A DNA stretch of 64,000 nucleotides from Branchinecta lynchi (taxonomy: Eukaryota; Arthropoda; Branchiopoda; Anostraca; Branchinectidae), in contig JAKZAP010000017.1 of assembly GCA_023053575.1 (NCBI GenBank), positions 4,595,501 to 4,659,500 of the forward strand, read 5' to 3'. Positions 21,101-32,253 of the stretch are shown here, piece after piece. Below the pieces are notes generated by a model. That model saw only the letters and a list, made by a program, of their open reading frames with translations. It was not told the origin of the DNA and ran no database searches. A program made the position numbers and the translations under genes. The stretch's first letter is position 1. Each line of letters begins with the position of its first letter.

Positions 21101-23522
21101 ATAACTTTCGAACGGGTGATCGGATTTCGACGAAACTTCATATTTGGAAAGACCTCATGCCCCAGACGACCCACTTAAAATCTGGACCGGATCCGATGAC
21201 TTTTGAGGGGAGCTGGATGGGCCAACCGGAAATCTTGGGAAACGCTATGAGTTGAGGGATCGAGATGAAACTTGGTGGGAAGACACCTAGCAAACACTAG
21301 ATACATCATTGACATGACCGAGCCGATTCGGGCACTGTGGGGGGAGTGGAGGGAGGATCCGGAATTTTGAGGTATTTATAACTTTTGAACGGGTGACCGG
21401 ATCTCGATGAAACTTGATATTTGGAAAGACCTCATGCCTCAGACGACCCACTTAAAATCCGGACCGGATCCGGTGACTTTTGGGGGGAGCTGGAGGGGGC
21501 AACCGGAAATGTTTGAAAACGCTATGAGTGGAGGGATCGAGATGAAACTCGGTGGGAAGACACCAAGCAAACACTAGATACATCATTGACATAACCGAGC
21601 CGTGCCTACTCGTAACAAGTGCCATATGAGCTCGTAGCTCTTGTTGTAAGTTTCTTCTTTTTCTCTCTCCTGGGCAAAGAAATTCTAAAATCACTCTTAC
21701 TCTCTAAAATCATTCTCTAAATCGAAAATCACGGAGAAATTGTCAGTTCTACAGAAAAAAACTGTCCGAAACGGCGTACGCTCGTCTATCGCCCTCTCAT
21801 GGGCTTATTCGTCTGTTCGACTTAAGATTTTGTTTGTATGTGTTCTGTTTTCCCTAACTATGTCTTCACATTTTCTTTTGTACTCCTTTCGTCTTGTACG
21901 ATTTGTGGGTTAAAAACAAATTATTATTATTACTATTAATATGGCTGCGCAGGGAACCAGTGCCCAGCCGGCTCCCACGGAGCCTGTACACTGGTGCCCA
22001 CCTGGTGAGTAACCACTCAGATGGAACTCTTAACCGGACACTTAGAATGGGGTTTCAGAAATGTTTCGCCGACCGGCCTGGAAGTCTGCTGTAAGTTGTA
22101 AATGGATATGCGTTTGGGATTCTAATTTTGTGTTTATCTTTAGGAGCTAGGCTACTGCGCTTTATGGAGTTTCTTCTTCTTCACTGCCAGCTGCGCATGC
22201 GCCTCGTGGGGCCGAGTCGATGATGGCTTTGCCGCCGCAGCGGTAAGCTTAAACTATTTTCTTGCCAGTCTAGTACATTACAACTTCTTTGATAACCATG
22301 ATCGAGTGCTGAAGTGTCCTGGCAGACGTGAGCTGGACGCTTACACATATGTGACTTTTAATTTCTAATAGTTGAGTTTTTGATCCGAATTCTCCTTGCG
22401 ATTCTCCTCGCAATTCTCCTATTTCGCGTTTTTGGACTATTCGGTCAAGACTGTTTTATGAACAGCCTGTCGGTAAATACCTTGCCCCCCCCCCCTCCCT
22501 CCCTCCCTCACAAAAAAAACAACGCCTCTGATAACAAATGAGACAACATTTAAGTGTTCGAACAGGAGAACCGTTAGTTCGGACCCTGGTGTTAAATCCA
22601 AATATATACGCGTCTAACTCTTTGCAAGTTGCAGAGGAGGATTTGACCCACTTCCTATTAAGAGTGCCAAGTGCTTTCGCATTTGAGGGTAAACTTTGTT
22701 CAGAGGCCGCATGTAGGGCCGTCCTATCCAGGCCTCCCAATGACCCCTGTAAACGGTTCCAAATTTAAATGTCTTGTCCTGCTGTCTCGAATAACTTGAC
22801 AGCAATCTTATCCAACACCTCCTACTTATTCTTTGTTAAAAAAAATCTTGCGATAAAAGCACTCGCTGACCGCCTGTTCAAGCACGTGGCACCTGTTCGC
22901 TCCCCGCGCTAGACGGCATATGTAGTTAAAGCGTTTAGGCTTAGGCTGCATTCCAGAACTTAACAATTGTTAACAAATTGTTAACGATTGTTAACTTTTT
23001 GCGTTCCAGGTTTCTGATTTCAAAAGTTAAGCTCCGCTCACCTACGATTTACGGTCCACAGCTTAACGATTGTTAACTATTTTGTATTTGTAACGATGTT
23101 TGGTGAGAATTGTTGGGAAAAGTTAACAATTGTAGAATTTGGCAAAAGTTAAGGATCGCTAAAGCTGCAAGCTCCGCCGCGGAATAAAATTGACGATTGT
23201 TAACAATTGTTAATTCTCTGGAACGCAACCTGAGGAAAGAAAGTTTAGCTTAGTTTATGTAACAGTTTTAGCAACAGATGTAACAGTTTATTTGTGTGGT
23301 GTCTTGTCTGGCATTGGGCTGAAAAATCAAACATTGGAATACATAATTATTCTTACATCTTTCCTTTCATTTTCACAGTTTTTCGGCTTCTGCTCTACCA
23401 TTGCCTACGGACTCGATGCCTATTTCAAATGGGTGGATTGGAAGTCGGGCAGAATCGCTCAGGGTGAAAGACAAGTGACGTCAGCTACAACCTCCTCAGT
23501 TGCCCCGACGCCTGCGTATTAA
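17976..23522 (+). CDS. MARVEL-domain four-pass membrane protein (CMTM/MAL/plasmolipin-like), complete, 184 aa
   Basis: Four exons (17976-18113, 20074-20247, 22144-22242, 23379-23522) join to 184 residues, all introns in phase 0 with GT..AG ends. The N-terminus (1-30) is a Thr-rich cytosolic tail. Four hydrophobic segments follow: about 39-58, 68-92, 99-124 and 134-152. A short C-terminal tail contains KWVDWKSGR and ends in PTPAY. The pattern RFDKGYIRTLPGLLK before the first helix and SFFFFTAS/STIAYGLDAYF in helices 3 and 4 fits MARVEL proteins of the CMTM, MAL or plasmolipin type, which organise membrane domains and vesicle traffic. I cannot pick the subfamily. The start codon follows an acceptor at 17965-17966, so a non-coding 5' exon probably lies upstream. 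Introns hold a Penelope array, a family B element and a MITE. Confidence 0.85.
19048..19091 (-). ncRNA. Hammerhead-ribozyme-like motif in the inverted copy
   Basis: The minus strand reads CAGC, CTGACGA, GGACCCTT...AAGGGCC, GAAATATC, GCTG, the same as in the three forward units. Stem I (CAGC/GCTG) and stem II are intact. Confidence 0.7.
19173..19216 (+). ncRNA. Hammerhead-ribozyme-like motif, unit 1
   Basis: Stem I is CAGC (19173-19176) with GCTG (19213-19216). The core CTGACGA starts at 19177. Stem II pairs GG and CCCTT with AAGGG and CC, with one bulged A. GAAA begins at 19205, followed by TAT and C at 19212, the expected cleavage position. The 10.1/11.1 pair is G-C as in natural hammerheads. 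The two-bp stem III has no loop, so activity would probably need a dimer. Confidence 0.72.
19424..19467 (+). ncRNA. Hammerhead-ribozyme-like motif, unit 2
   Basis: Identical to the unit 1 motif, offset by 251 bp. Cleavage at the same base of successive units would release 251-nt monomers. Confidence 0.72.
19675..19718 (+). ncRNA. Hammerhead-ribozyme-like motif, unit 3 (partial unit)
   Basis: Identical core in the third, truncated unit. The unit ends about 50 bp downstream at the target duplication. Confidence 0.72.
20074..20247 (+). CDS. MARVEL gene coding exon 2
   Basis: The exon has 58 codons with acceptor TTTTTTTAG|GTT and donor GTG|GTATGT. It encodes the rest of helix 1, the first extracellular loop (with an NAT glycosylation-type site) and helix 2. 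Confidence 0.85.
20587..21625 (+). mobile_element. Family B element with about 280-bp internal tandem repeats
   Basis: The ends are ATGGCACTTG and CAAGTGCCAT (inverted). The left module has a GTCCGTCCGTCGGTCTGTCC run. Inside, a unit containing GAACGGGTGATCGGAT, AGACCTCATGCC and CGGACCGGATCC occurs three times (near 20821, 21110 and 21387). The second copy, on the minus strand, is at about 39452-40336. No protein is encoded. It lies in MARVEL intron 2. Its architecture parallels family A: conserved ends, CCGT-run and central minisatellite. Confidence 0.68.
22144..22242 (+). CDS. MARVEL gene coding exon 3
   Basis: The exon has 33 codons with acceptor CTTTAG|GAG and donor GCG|GTAAGC. It encodes helix 3 (ELGYCALWSFFFFTAS) and the second extracellular loop. 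Confidence 0.84.
22937..23235. mobile_element. MITE with GGCTGCATTCCAGA/TCTGGAACGCAACC termini
   Basis: The ends are inverted repeats (GGCTGCATTCCAGA and, complemented, GGTTGCGTTCCAGA). Inside is a dense set of TTAACAATTGTTAAC palindromes and TTAACGATTGTTAAC variants. About 300 bp, non-coding, in MARVEL intron 3. The superfamily is unknown. Confidence 0.65.
23379..23522 (+). CDS. MARVEL gene coding exon 4 and stop
   Basis: The exon has 47 codons plus TAA with acceptor TTTTCACAG|TTT. It encodes helix 4 and the cytosolic C-terminus. No canonical AATAAA stands out in the next few hundred bases. Confidence 0.85.
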   Translation, partial: FFGFCSTIAYGLDAYFKWVDWKSGRIAQGERQVTSATTSSVAPTPAY

Positions 23523-25617
23523 GACGCGAATCTCACCAATTTCGTTCGTGGTTTAGTAGTAGAGAGATATCTTCGACTGAGAACCATTTTGATGTCCTAG
23601 AGCCATCTAGTGACAACCCATTCAGTTTCCGACGCTGACATCGTCAGATTCTATTGCATAATGGGGATTAATGGGCCCTTACTGAAGTTGGGATCTCTCT
23701 TTACTATTAATCTATGATCTCATTAGTCAATGTGTATCTGTTGCTCGTTGTTGAACATTCGGTGTTCGTCGTGCTTTACCCCCCCCCCCCCCCCCCCCCC
23801 GCCACACCCCGTGAGGGTTACCTGGTACCCTCCCAGTGTTTACATGCGGATAGAAAGAAAAGACGTTAGGTTTGTTTCTCAGACTACGAGGAGTTTTATT
23901 GCTCCGCCGCTGGCTCACGCTACCTGATTGGCCGGGAGTGATACAGAACCACAAACCCTGGTTTTCGGATACCCTATGTCAAACACTGGGTATACCTAGC
24001 GTCTTGCATAGCCTATGCCTAATGCTGGATACTCTTTGCCAAACGCTGGGTAGTTGTTGGTACCCTGACCTACCTCGCTACAGGTGAATCTGATTGGTTG
24101 ATTTCTGAGCTTCAGTCAAATCATCAATATTTTATTGGGTTCCACTATCCAGCATTTGGCATAGTGTATCCAGCGTTAGGATACAACAACTGCTAGATAT
24201 ACCCAGCGTTTGGCATAGGCTTTCTCAAAAGGGGTTTGTGGCGGACTGGGTGATATGCTTCCGTTAGGCCATTGGCTGTTTGTCCAGTCCAAGGCAGATT
24301 CTAGTTCCGCGAGTCGGCCATCGTAGGTAGAGTTGATTACTTAATCACCGAAGTCGTTTTTATACACGCTGCTAAATACCGAGGCTTTGCTTTATGAAGA
24401 GCTCTATTATCTGTAGCTAAATGCCAAGTGACTACACGTTCAGAAGGGCAAACCAGGACGGCAAACATGTAGGAGAGGCAGATTAAGCCCCCACATTAAC
24501 GTGCTCGTGCGATGCGTTGCGTACCATGCCTTTTACACATTGAATGAAAGCTTAATATACAAAATTTCATATCAATGCATTAGTTGCGTTTTTGTCCGCG
24601 TCTTCACTCGCCGTGTCGTTGGCTTTTTACTTTTTGTTGCGTTTTCGTGGTCCTAAGCACAATGTGACAATTTGGCGTTTTAGTTAAAGAGGCAAATGCC
24701 GACTTTGCCTTTTTGCAAAAATGGAAAGTTGGTAGCTGACCAAGTTAAGCTCTCCTTTTGGCTTTTCCCTCACGACGACCGTCCGGATTTTAAAGATGGA
24801 AATTTACAGTACAAGTAAAATGGCATTTTTCACAATTGCGTTTATCCAAGAAGAGCCAAAAGACCTCAGAAGAAACACTACTTAAAAAAACGCGAAAATG
24901 TTCGTAAAGAGAAAGGCAAAAGCTGAACAAGAAATAAACGATTGTTGTTGTATATGATTGTCAGGAAGCTTCTGTAGTATTGGTCAAAAGCTTCCAAAAT
25001 GATGTGCACGCGCAACGCAATAATAGAGCTTGGTTCAATTCATGCATAGCTAAGAAGTGTGAAAGGTCAACGTGTTAATGTGGAAGGGTATGTAGGCTCC
25101 AACGCTGCTGTGTTCTTCAGGTCTTGTTACCTTCCCTGCCTCTCGCTTATGTGCACTTTCTCACTGGCTCGCTTCTCCTCGAAGGCGGGGACACCTGTCA
25201 CTTGTCACCACTTGACTCCCCCCCCCCCCCCCCCCCGAAGGAGGAGCCAACTCGTATCCATCAGCCAATCGGAGCCTTCCTGGCTCGATCTCGCGAGTCT
25301 AGCGTTGTCCTAACCTGTAGGGGCAAACCTAGAATCTGAATAGTGGGGAGAATTAGTGCAAGGACATGCCCTGTCAAATCGCAGGCTGCACACAAAAAAG
25401 TCACGCGCGTCTTTCCCCTTCTGAAATGTTGCATATGAAGCAATAGTGGTGTTTTTATTCGGCGTTAAACGTTGAACTATCCATGGTGTTTGTTTTTTAA
25501 GAAGTTCATGTTCGCCTTTGACTGTTCAAGCCTGCCTTCGCTTGTGTGGCTGCTCTGTGAAAAAACTCTTTGAATTTGCCCTCCAAAGGTCCAGGCTATT
25601 ACCTTCGATCTCTCGAA
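23523..25617. other. Intergenic sequence downstream of the MARVEL gene
   Basis: It contains a C run of about 20 nt near 23780-23800 and a C17 run near 25220-25236. Between about 23960 and 24240 are several variants of AACGCTGGGTA / TACCCAGCGTTTGGCATAG on both strands, an imperfect inverted repeat. No gene was recognised. Confidence 0.45.
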
Positions 25618-25868
25618 GAGCGTACTCCACCCTTCTAACAGTAGTGACTATTACTATTTTCGTTACAACCTTATGAAAAAGTTGCTACGCTGACCGCTCC
25701 AACCTTATCAAAATAGTAACTATTTGCTTACCTTGCTCGAGGAGCATAGTTGGCGTGTTAACGACGATCGAGGTGACGTGATTTGTCCGATCAAATTCGT
25801 TCCAGCCTTGACCCCAAAATCCATGACGTCATGCGTAATAACTACGGTAAGTACGGTTGAACACGCCC
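25618..25868 (+). mobile_element. Family C MITE copy
   Basis: It starts GAGCGTACTCCACCCTTCT and ends CGGTTGAACACGCCC, with the conserved TGACGTCATGCGTA block near the right end. It is a somewhat decayed copy. Confidence 0.68.
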
Positions 25869-26205
25869 AAAAATCACCGGTGCCGCTGTTGGCTTTAAGC
25901 ACCTTTCGCGAAAGGCACGACATCTACAACACATTTTGGTTCGCAAACACTGCGCTTATTGTGCTGTGCCACGTTCTTATGGGGATGCATCAGCTGTAAG
26001 TTCAACTCTAAGTAATACTCCTGATGACTAACTGTTCGTGCCCGTGAGGGATCGCCGTGTGCCAAGCGAAGTGCGATAAACGACACCACTGCTATCCCCC
26101 AACAAACGCTGTCGATTGCTCGACATAGGATTTGAATCATTGTTCGGGTGGCGTTTTTCATTCGTCTGAAGATTCTCTGGTGTGTTTTGGACTTAAAGTC
26201 ACATA

Positions 26206-26485
26206 GAGCGTGTTCTACCTATTTAACGTAGTTACTGCGCATGACGTCACGGATCATGGCTTCTTGGCGTCAAGGCTGGAGTACAATTTTCTATTTTCGG
26301 CAAAATATCGAGTCGCGGGCTGACCGGACCAGTCACGTCCCAGAGATGGTAGCCAAGCTAACTAGGCCCCGAGCGTGGTAAGCAATAAGTGATTATTTTG
26401 AGAAGGTTGGAACGGTCAGCGCAGTAACTTTTCACGAAGTTGGACGAAAATAGTATCTACTAGTTACTATTGTTAGAAGGGTCGG
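26206..26485 (-). mobile_element. Family C MITE copy (reverse)
   Basis: It begins GAGCGTGTTCTACC and carries GCGCATGACGTCACGGAT near the left, then GTTGGAACGGTCAGCG and ends TTAGAAGGGTCGGG. It is the reverse orientation of the consensus. Confidence 0.65.
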
Positions 26486-27883
26486 GGGTCTCAAGCGCAG
26501 CGTTTCAACACAGAGACGCAGTATAAGCGAGCCAGGGGGTTTATTAGTCAAAAGTGCAATTTTCAAAGGCTAAAGCATTGTCCAAATAGGTGTTGTAAGG
26601 TGTATTACGGCGTATAAGGCTTATTACAAATTCCTCTTTTCCTCGGGGCGCGCTGTAAAAAGGCGAATAAGGAAAATAGAGCTCGGCTGTATTCTCCCTT
26701 ACGCAGAGCCAATCAGATCGCTTGGTTGGTTCCGAGGAGAGGCGCAGTGTCGTCAGGGTTGCCAAAGAAAGCACAACAGTTCTACTTTTTTGGAAGCTAA
26801 AGAAACAACTTTTCTTAAAAAAAAAACACGTTTTTGTTCTTTTACGACGGTTTTTCGTCAATGCTACCCATCCGTTATTTTAATAGTTTTTTTTACAGTA
26901 TAATTTGCGTTATATTGTACTCGTGTACTTCAAGTAGTACTAAGAACCTTTTTGGATATTTTTAGAGCTCCAAAAATTGTATTACCTTGGCAATACCGAG
27001 CGCCGCATTGATAAGAACTTCTTGGGTTGTATTTGAACAGGCGTGTGTATTAAGACGTAAACATCGCGTATTGCGCTATTCACCTTATTACACCTATTTG
27101 GACAACGCTTAAAAGACAGTAGTAGCGTCATTTCGGTATTTTGTTCTGCGTATTGCACGAAGTAGAGCCCCTGAGTTGTTGTTCGCCCCACAAAAGCGAC
27201 TGAAATTGGAATTGGCGCTTTTCTTGTTTAAATGAAGATTGTTTTGTTGCTATCTAGGACGGAACAGCCTGCAGTAGGCAGTCCACCGAACTGTGAGTGT
27301 AGAAAATCCTGTATTTGTCAGCACTGCCATGTAACCAAACGATAACAGTTTTAGCATCTTAGGGACAATGGTAGCTTAAAAGAAATGGGTTAATAAAGTT
27401 AAGCCATAGGAGGGGTCGTCAGGCTCATCGCAGTACGCTAAAAATGACGTAGGATTTCTGGTTTAGTATTACCTCGAAATCGTAACGTATTCTCGAATGG
27501 AATATTTTTAACGAAGTGATAACGTAGCGCAAGGTCGCTACTAGCTGACCGGACCCTGTCGTCAGAACAAAAATACAAGCTTCCCCCAAGCAGCCTAGGG
27601 ACAAAGGGTAGCTGCGTTTTTTGCCAATTCTCCATCAAGCGACCTATTTACTACTGTAAGCCTTTTTTTCGGCATCCCATACGGTTTAGACCGACGATAC
27701 AAAAAATGACTTATTTCGTAAATGAAAGACTCGAATTTCCTGCCTCAGAACGGAAGTAAGTCGGTTGGAAGGAGCTTCAACCTCAGTCCACGGGTCAGCT
27801 AACCAACCGACAAACGGCGACGAAAAACAGATTCTAAAGGTTTGAAGCCAAGCTGACCATTCATTTCAAAGTAAAATAGAAAA
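26486..27883. other. Intergenic sequence, nothing recognised
   Basis: About 1.4 kb with short ORFs lacking known domains. No splice-consistent exon chain or defined repeat was seen. Confidence 0.35.
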
Positions 27884-28200
27884 ACGAGATTTTCGGGGTT
27901 TTTTTTTCTTGATCAGCTACCCCTCCAAGATGATGTACGAGGGATAAATACAATTTCGGTTGCACTTCCGGCGAACCGTCGTCAGTGAAAAAAATAAAAC
28001 TAAATCATAAAATCCACCACAATAACAACTGGAAACATGTTACTGTGGTGGATTTTACGATTTAGTTTTGTTTTTCGCTGAGGACGGTTCGCCGGAAGTG
28101 CAACCGAAATATCCGAAACTGTATTTATCCCTCGCACATCATCTTGGAGGGGTAACTAGCTGGTCAAGAAAAAAACCCGAAAATCTAGTTTTTCTATTTT
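27884..28200. mobile_element. Long foldback (inverted repeat) element, arms of about 140 bp
   Basis: The left arm runs from AAACGAGATTTTCGGG to AAAATCCACCAC; the right arm is the near complement, from GTGGTGGATTTTACGATTTA to CCCGAAAATCTAGTTTTTC. The spacer is about 20-25 bp (AATAACAACTGGAAACATGT). A fragment with similar blocks is at 305-420. The structure would form a strong hairpin. Non-coding. Confidence 0.75.
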
Positions 28201-28554
28201 ATATTAAAACAGCGTCTAAAGATTAGGTTGTTTAACCGAAGGTAAAAATAAAACCCTGCGGATCGGTTATCCTCAAAATGATATTCTTCGCCAGGGAAGA
28301 AAAAATTTCCCCTTTTATAGATACAGAATATATTCAACCAGTCCTTGCTGGTTATAAATAAATGAAAGCCCGCGGACCGGCAAAACAGCTGTGGAAGCGA
28401 GGTAAGTTTTAACGGAAATCATCCCGCGCATAAACTAGCGGAGCTTTTTAGGCCGTCTAAGCCGGTCTTAAGCGGTACAATCGTCGTTCCAAACTGCATT
28501 AAATGGTATACTAGCTGCGCTCGTTTTCGTCGTTTTACTATTAGCGTTTTCTCT

Positions 28555-28850
28555 GAGCGTGTTCCACCCTTCTGGAAATAGTAACTACTAGTTAACTAAT
28601 AGTTACTATTTCCGTTCCAAGCTCACCAAAAGTTACTACGCTGACCATTCCAACCTTCTCGAAATAGTAATGTGCTTACCACGCTCGGGAGAGTAGTAAG
28701 CGTAGTAAGTACGGATCTATAACGTGATTGGTCGGGATTCGCTCGTTGCTTCTGCTGGAAAATAGAAAAGTTGTTCCAGCCTTGACGGCAAAAAGCCAGA
28801 ATTTGTGACGTCATGTGTAGTAACTATGGTAAGTAGGATGGAACACGCTC
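28555..28850 (+). mobile_element. Family C MITE, well-preserved copy
   Basis: The ends are GAGCGTGTTCCACCCTTCT and AGTAGGATGGAACACGCTC, with TCT on both sides. The length is 296 bp, and it contains GTGACGTCATGTGTAG. This is a good reference copy for the family. Confidence 0.8.
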
Positions 28851-30188
28851 TCTATAACGTCGTTCGTGAATGACGTTGAACTGCAGAGAATAAGGAGTTT
28901 TCTTTTTCGGTTGAACCGTCGTTCCTGAAACGACGAACGGAGGCGGAAAGTCAGTTTCAAAATCTCCGTTCAGTAAATAGGTGCGAATTTTCAAAATCTT
29001 TACGAAACAAATTAAACTTGTAAGCCAAATTTAAAAAGAGTGGGCCTGTTATACTGAAATCCATTTTTGTATTTTATTATAGCTGCTGTTGCAAGTATTA
29101 AGAGTTCGACTGTTTACGTTTTCGTATCAACTTCGTTCGTGAAATCACCTTTATAGAACGTGCCAATCAAAACACAAATATGAAAATATTTAAACGACAT
29201 TCTTCGTTCCGGCAACGACGAAAGCGAACGCGACTACTGATCGGAACGACAGTGGTGACTTCTAGGAACCACCATGAGGAAATTGAACACCCCCGTATTA
29301 GGACAAATACGTAACCAAACTTTTCAATCGGCAGGCGAAACTTACGACAGCAGGAAACCTTGTTGAATATACTTGAGGCAGGGATACCGAAGGACAAGAT
29401 AACGATAGGGCAGTGCCGAAGTGCTTTAAAGTATGGTCTGTTTGTCATCCCTCCTGGTAGTACTGAGTTTATCCTAGTTTGTGTGTTCTTGAGACCTTTT
29501 TTTATAATTCCATAGAATCTCTAACTGTTTGAGTTGTGAAATTGTTGTTTTACAGAGTTCTGATTTGTTTGCCTTATCGGAGTAGCAATAAAAATGTGAG
29601 TTGTTAAAGCATAACTGAAACCTCATATTACCCAATTATTACCCTTCCCAATAACAAGCGCCGTCACCAACATGTTGAAAGTTTCCTAACAGAAAACACA
29701 AGGATGCGCAATTTCAATAGAGCATTTGAGTTATTATCTGTTCTGATTGTGCATAGGTATTGAACGTTATGCAGAATAAGAAGAGCCAAAAACTGCCAAA
29801 AAAGTATCTGCTGACTTTTCCGATAGCATGATGATGAACAGAAAGGTCAGCAGATGTTTTTCCGGCGGTGTATCGGCTATTCTTATATGTATACAATCAA
29901 ATGCGTAACGATTGCAAAAGCATAGTAGCTAACATCCTAATTGTTTACCTTCGGGCTTTAAGCAATATACATATATATCAGATCTGCTGAAAATTCACAT
30001 CCTTGTGTTATCTGTTATGGAACTTCTGATAGTAGAGTCCGCCCATCTTGAATTTCCTCCAACAGCTGTTTTCATGCTTTGCTCTCATTTAACAACTAAG
30101 CCCCGCCTTTCGCATCGTTTGTGATTGGTTCAGTCGGAGGTATGGACTGCACAAGCCAATCAGAGACAATTTGCTGGGGATATTGGTC
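28851..30188. other. Intergenic sequence, nothing recognised
   Basis: About 1.3 kb containing no supportable gene or repeat boundary. A short inverted pair near 29798-29870 (TCTGCTGACTTTTCCGA and GGTCAGCAGATGTTTTTCCG) is the only structure noted. Confidence 0.35.
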
Positions 30189-30965
30189 AATAATAATAAT
30201 AATAATAATAATATAATGCAACAATAAGGCACATGGCCTCTACAAAAATGAACAACAAATTATAAACTAAATTTCTCTTCTAAACATTTCTGGGCTAAAT
30301 GCCCTTAGGCCATAGTAGCTGTCGAGCATGGATTTGAAAGCGTCAATGGACGGGGAACTGATGACCTCTTCCGGCAAAGCATTCCATTCTTCCACTATTC
30401 GGTTCTGGAACGTCCAGCGACCAATGTCTTTGACAAATCGCTGTCCCTTCAACTTGAGTGAATGACCACGAAGGTGGCTCTGATTGAACTGTACGATTTG
30501 CTCGGCTGAAACATTATCGTAAAAATTGTGGCAAAGTTTCTAGAGCTCAATCAGGTCGCCTCGCAGGAATCGGTATGCAAGTGCCGGTAGACCAAGACGC
30601 TTGAGACGCTCTTCGTAGGAGAGTAAGCAAAGGCCTGCTGGAAATTTCGTTATTCTTCGTTGTACCTTTTCTAAGGAGTCCAGGTCTTTGTTATAGAGCG
30701 GATGCGTTGAGCAGTGGCCATATTCTAATATTGGTCGAACCAGTGACTTGTATAAAGCTACCAGCATTTTCTCATCAGTGAGCCTGAATGAACGACGTAT
30801 CAGTCCCGCAACTCTGCTCGCCTTCGCTATGATCGAGGCATAATGCTGGCTTAAATCGATTCTTGTGTCCACTATTATCCCTAGATCTCGCTCCGATTCA
30901 CTCTTGGAAATAATCGGGGTCAAGGCGCAATCAAGGTTGCGCGTAATGGGTATTCTGCTTTCACA
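30189..30965 (-). pseudogene. LINE 3' end: RT thumb/C-terminal region, 5'-truncated and frameshifted
   Basis: The minus strand encodes ESERDLGIIVD, SLVRPILEYG, LEKVQRRITK and YEERLKRLGLPAL at 30923-30540. After a stop it continues with GRWTFQNRIVEEWNALPEEV and DAFKSMLDSYY (30452-30267). These are the segments that follow YADD in CR1/Jockey-type LINE reverse transcriptases. The 3' tail is a TTA microsatellite on the minus strand (30189-30215 as ATA repeats). The catalytic core is absent. Confidence 0.82.
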
Positions 30966-32115
30966 GTGGAGACATTGCGAGACTTAAAGCACTCCTCGCA
31001 CTATTTACTGTTTATGTTCCAGCATTCAAAGCTATCTGAATACTGTAAAGCTAGGCTCTGCTTTTAAAAATAATCCACTACCTTGCCTGTTTTAAGCCTT
31101 CTCCCAGGCCCACCGACTTCTAGCAAGATCTCGCCAAAATTCAGAAAACCGGTTTTACGCATCAATAGCATCGATACACACACTCGTCCGGAGCATAATG
31201 TGCATCAGAAATAGTGAATCGCGGCAAGTACAAAGATTAGTGAACTGTCGTTAGCGGGTCCAGAATGTAACATAGGAAGTTTGGATCTCCGTGTTTAAGA
31301 ACTACTGAATGATGGTACGGGAGTAGGTTGCATTGGCACTATAGGAACGACAGGCCCTTGTTAGGTTTGTGTCCCTTAGTTGGCCAAGAGTGGTTGCAAA
31401 TCATTCTAATTTATTAACAAGAAGATGAACACAAAATACTGAGTCGCAAATACAACATATTTACAAGCGACCCCGGGGCCGGCGATCGGCATGTGGCCAG
31501 ATCGCTTGCCGATCCGCGACTGAAACAAGCCGGAATGAATTACACTGACTGGTCAGTCGACAATAATGAGTCACGACGGCGAGCGCGAGGGTTTAGTGCC
31601 TTCTGCAAATCGCAAGAAAGACATAAGTTGTGGTAGGCACAACAGTCCTGTAAAGCATAGGCGCTGATCTCTTTTTTTCTATTTCGGGGAATCTGAACTG
31701 GACTGAACCAGTGGTTTCCAAATTGTGATGCAGCGCTTACCGGTGGCGCCCCCCGTTTGGTTTGGTGCGGGGGTTAGTGGCGTAACCCTGTAAGACACGC
31801 TAAAGTCCACACAGCTTCAAATGAGTACCTAGAGAAATCTGGGGAAGGTGATAGGAAGGGTGTGCGAAAGCACCAGGATAGTTAGCCCCCAACCACCCAT
31901 TGTACTTCCTGGTTAAGGGCAGATCAGCATCGTCAGCTATTCCTGTTTAGGCTGCTGCAGATACCGTTACTTTTTTTTTTACAGGAAGGACAGCGGGATA
32001 AGCTGTCTGGAAAACCTTAGGACTGTAATGATGTGGTTGTTCGAAGAACGGTATAAAACATGTAAAAACAAAAATAAAACTCCAAAGATGAAATACGAAA
32101 AGTAACAGGAAAGGC
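30966..32115. repeat. Intergenic: decayed family G copy and MND1 downstream region
   Basis: The stretch 30982-31365 resembles family G (AAAGCACTCCTCGCACTATTTACT at the left and GGAGTAGGTTGCATTGGCAC...ACAGGCCC at the right). From 31366 to 32115 nothing was recognised; the last part must contain the MND1 3' UTR, but no canonical AATAAA was identified. Confidence 0.45.
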
Positions 32116-32253
32116 TTACGGGATGTAGTCCAGCTCTTCTGGTATCTCAAACTGCTTGTTGATGATTGATTCTTCAATGAAAAATTTCTTCTTGCACCAA
32201 GACTTGGCAGAGAAAATGTTATCTGTCCACCGATTGGCTGCTTCCTTGGCCAC
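32116..32253 (-). CDS. MND1: MND1 exon 5 and stop
   Basis: Acceptor GTTCAG|GTG; 45 codons and TAA. It encodes the most conserved C-terminal helices ([13 protein letters not shown]...KSW). A Penelope end fragment lies only about 25 bp upstream of the acceptor. Confidence 0.96.
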   Translation of the reverse strand: MAKEAANRWTDNIFSAKSWCKKKFFIEESIINKQFEIPEELDYIP

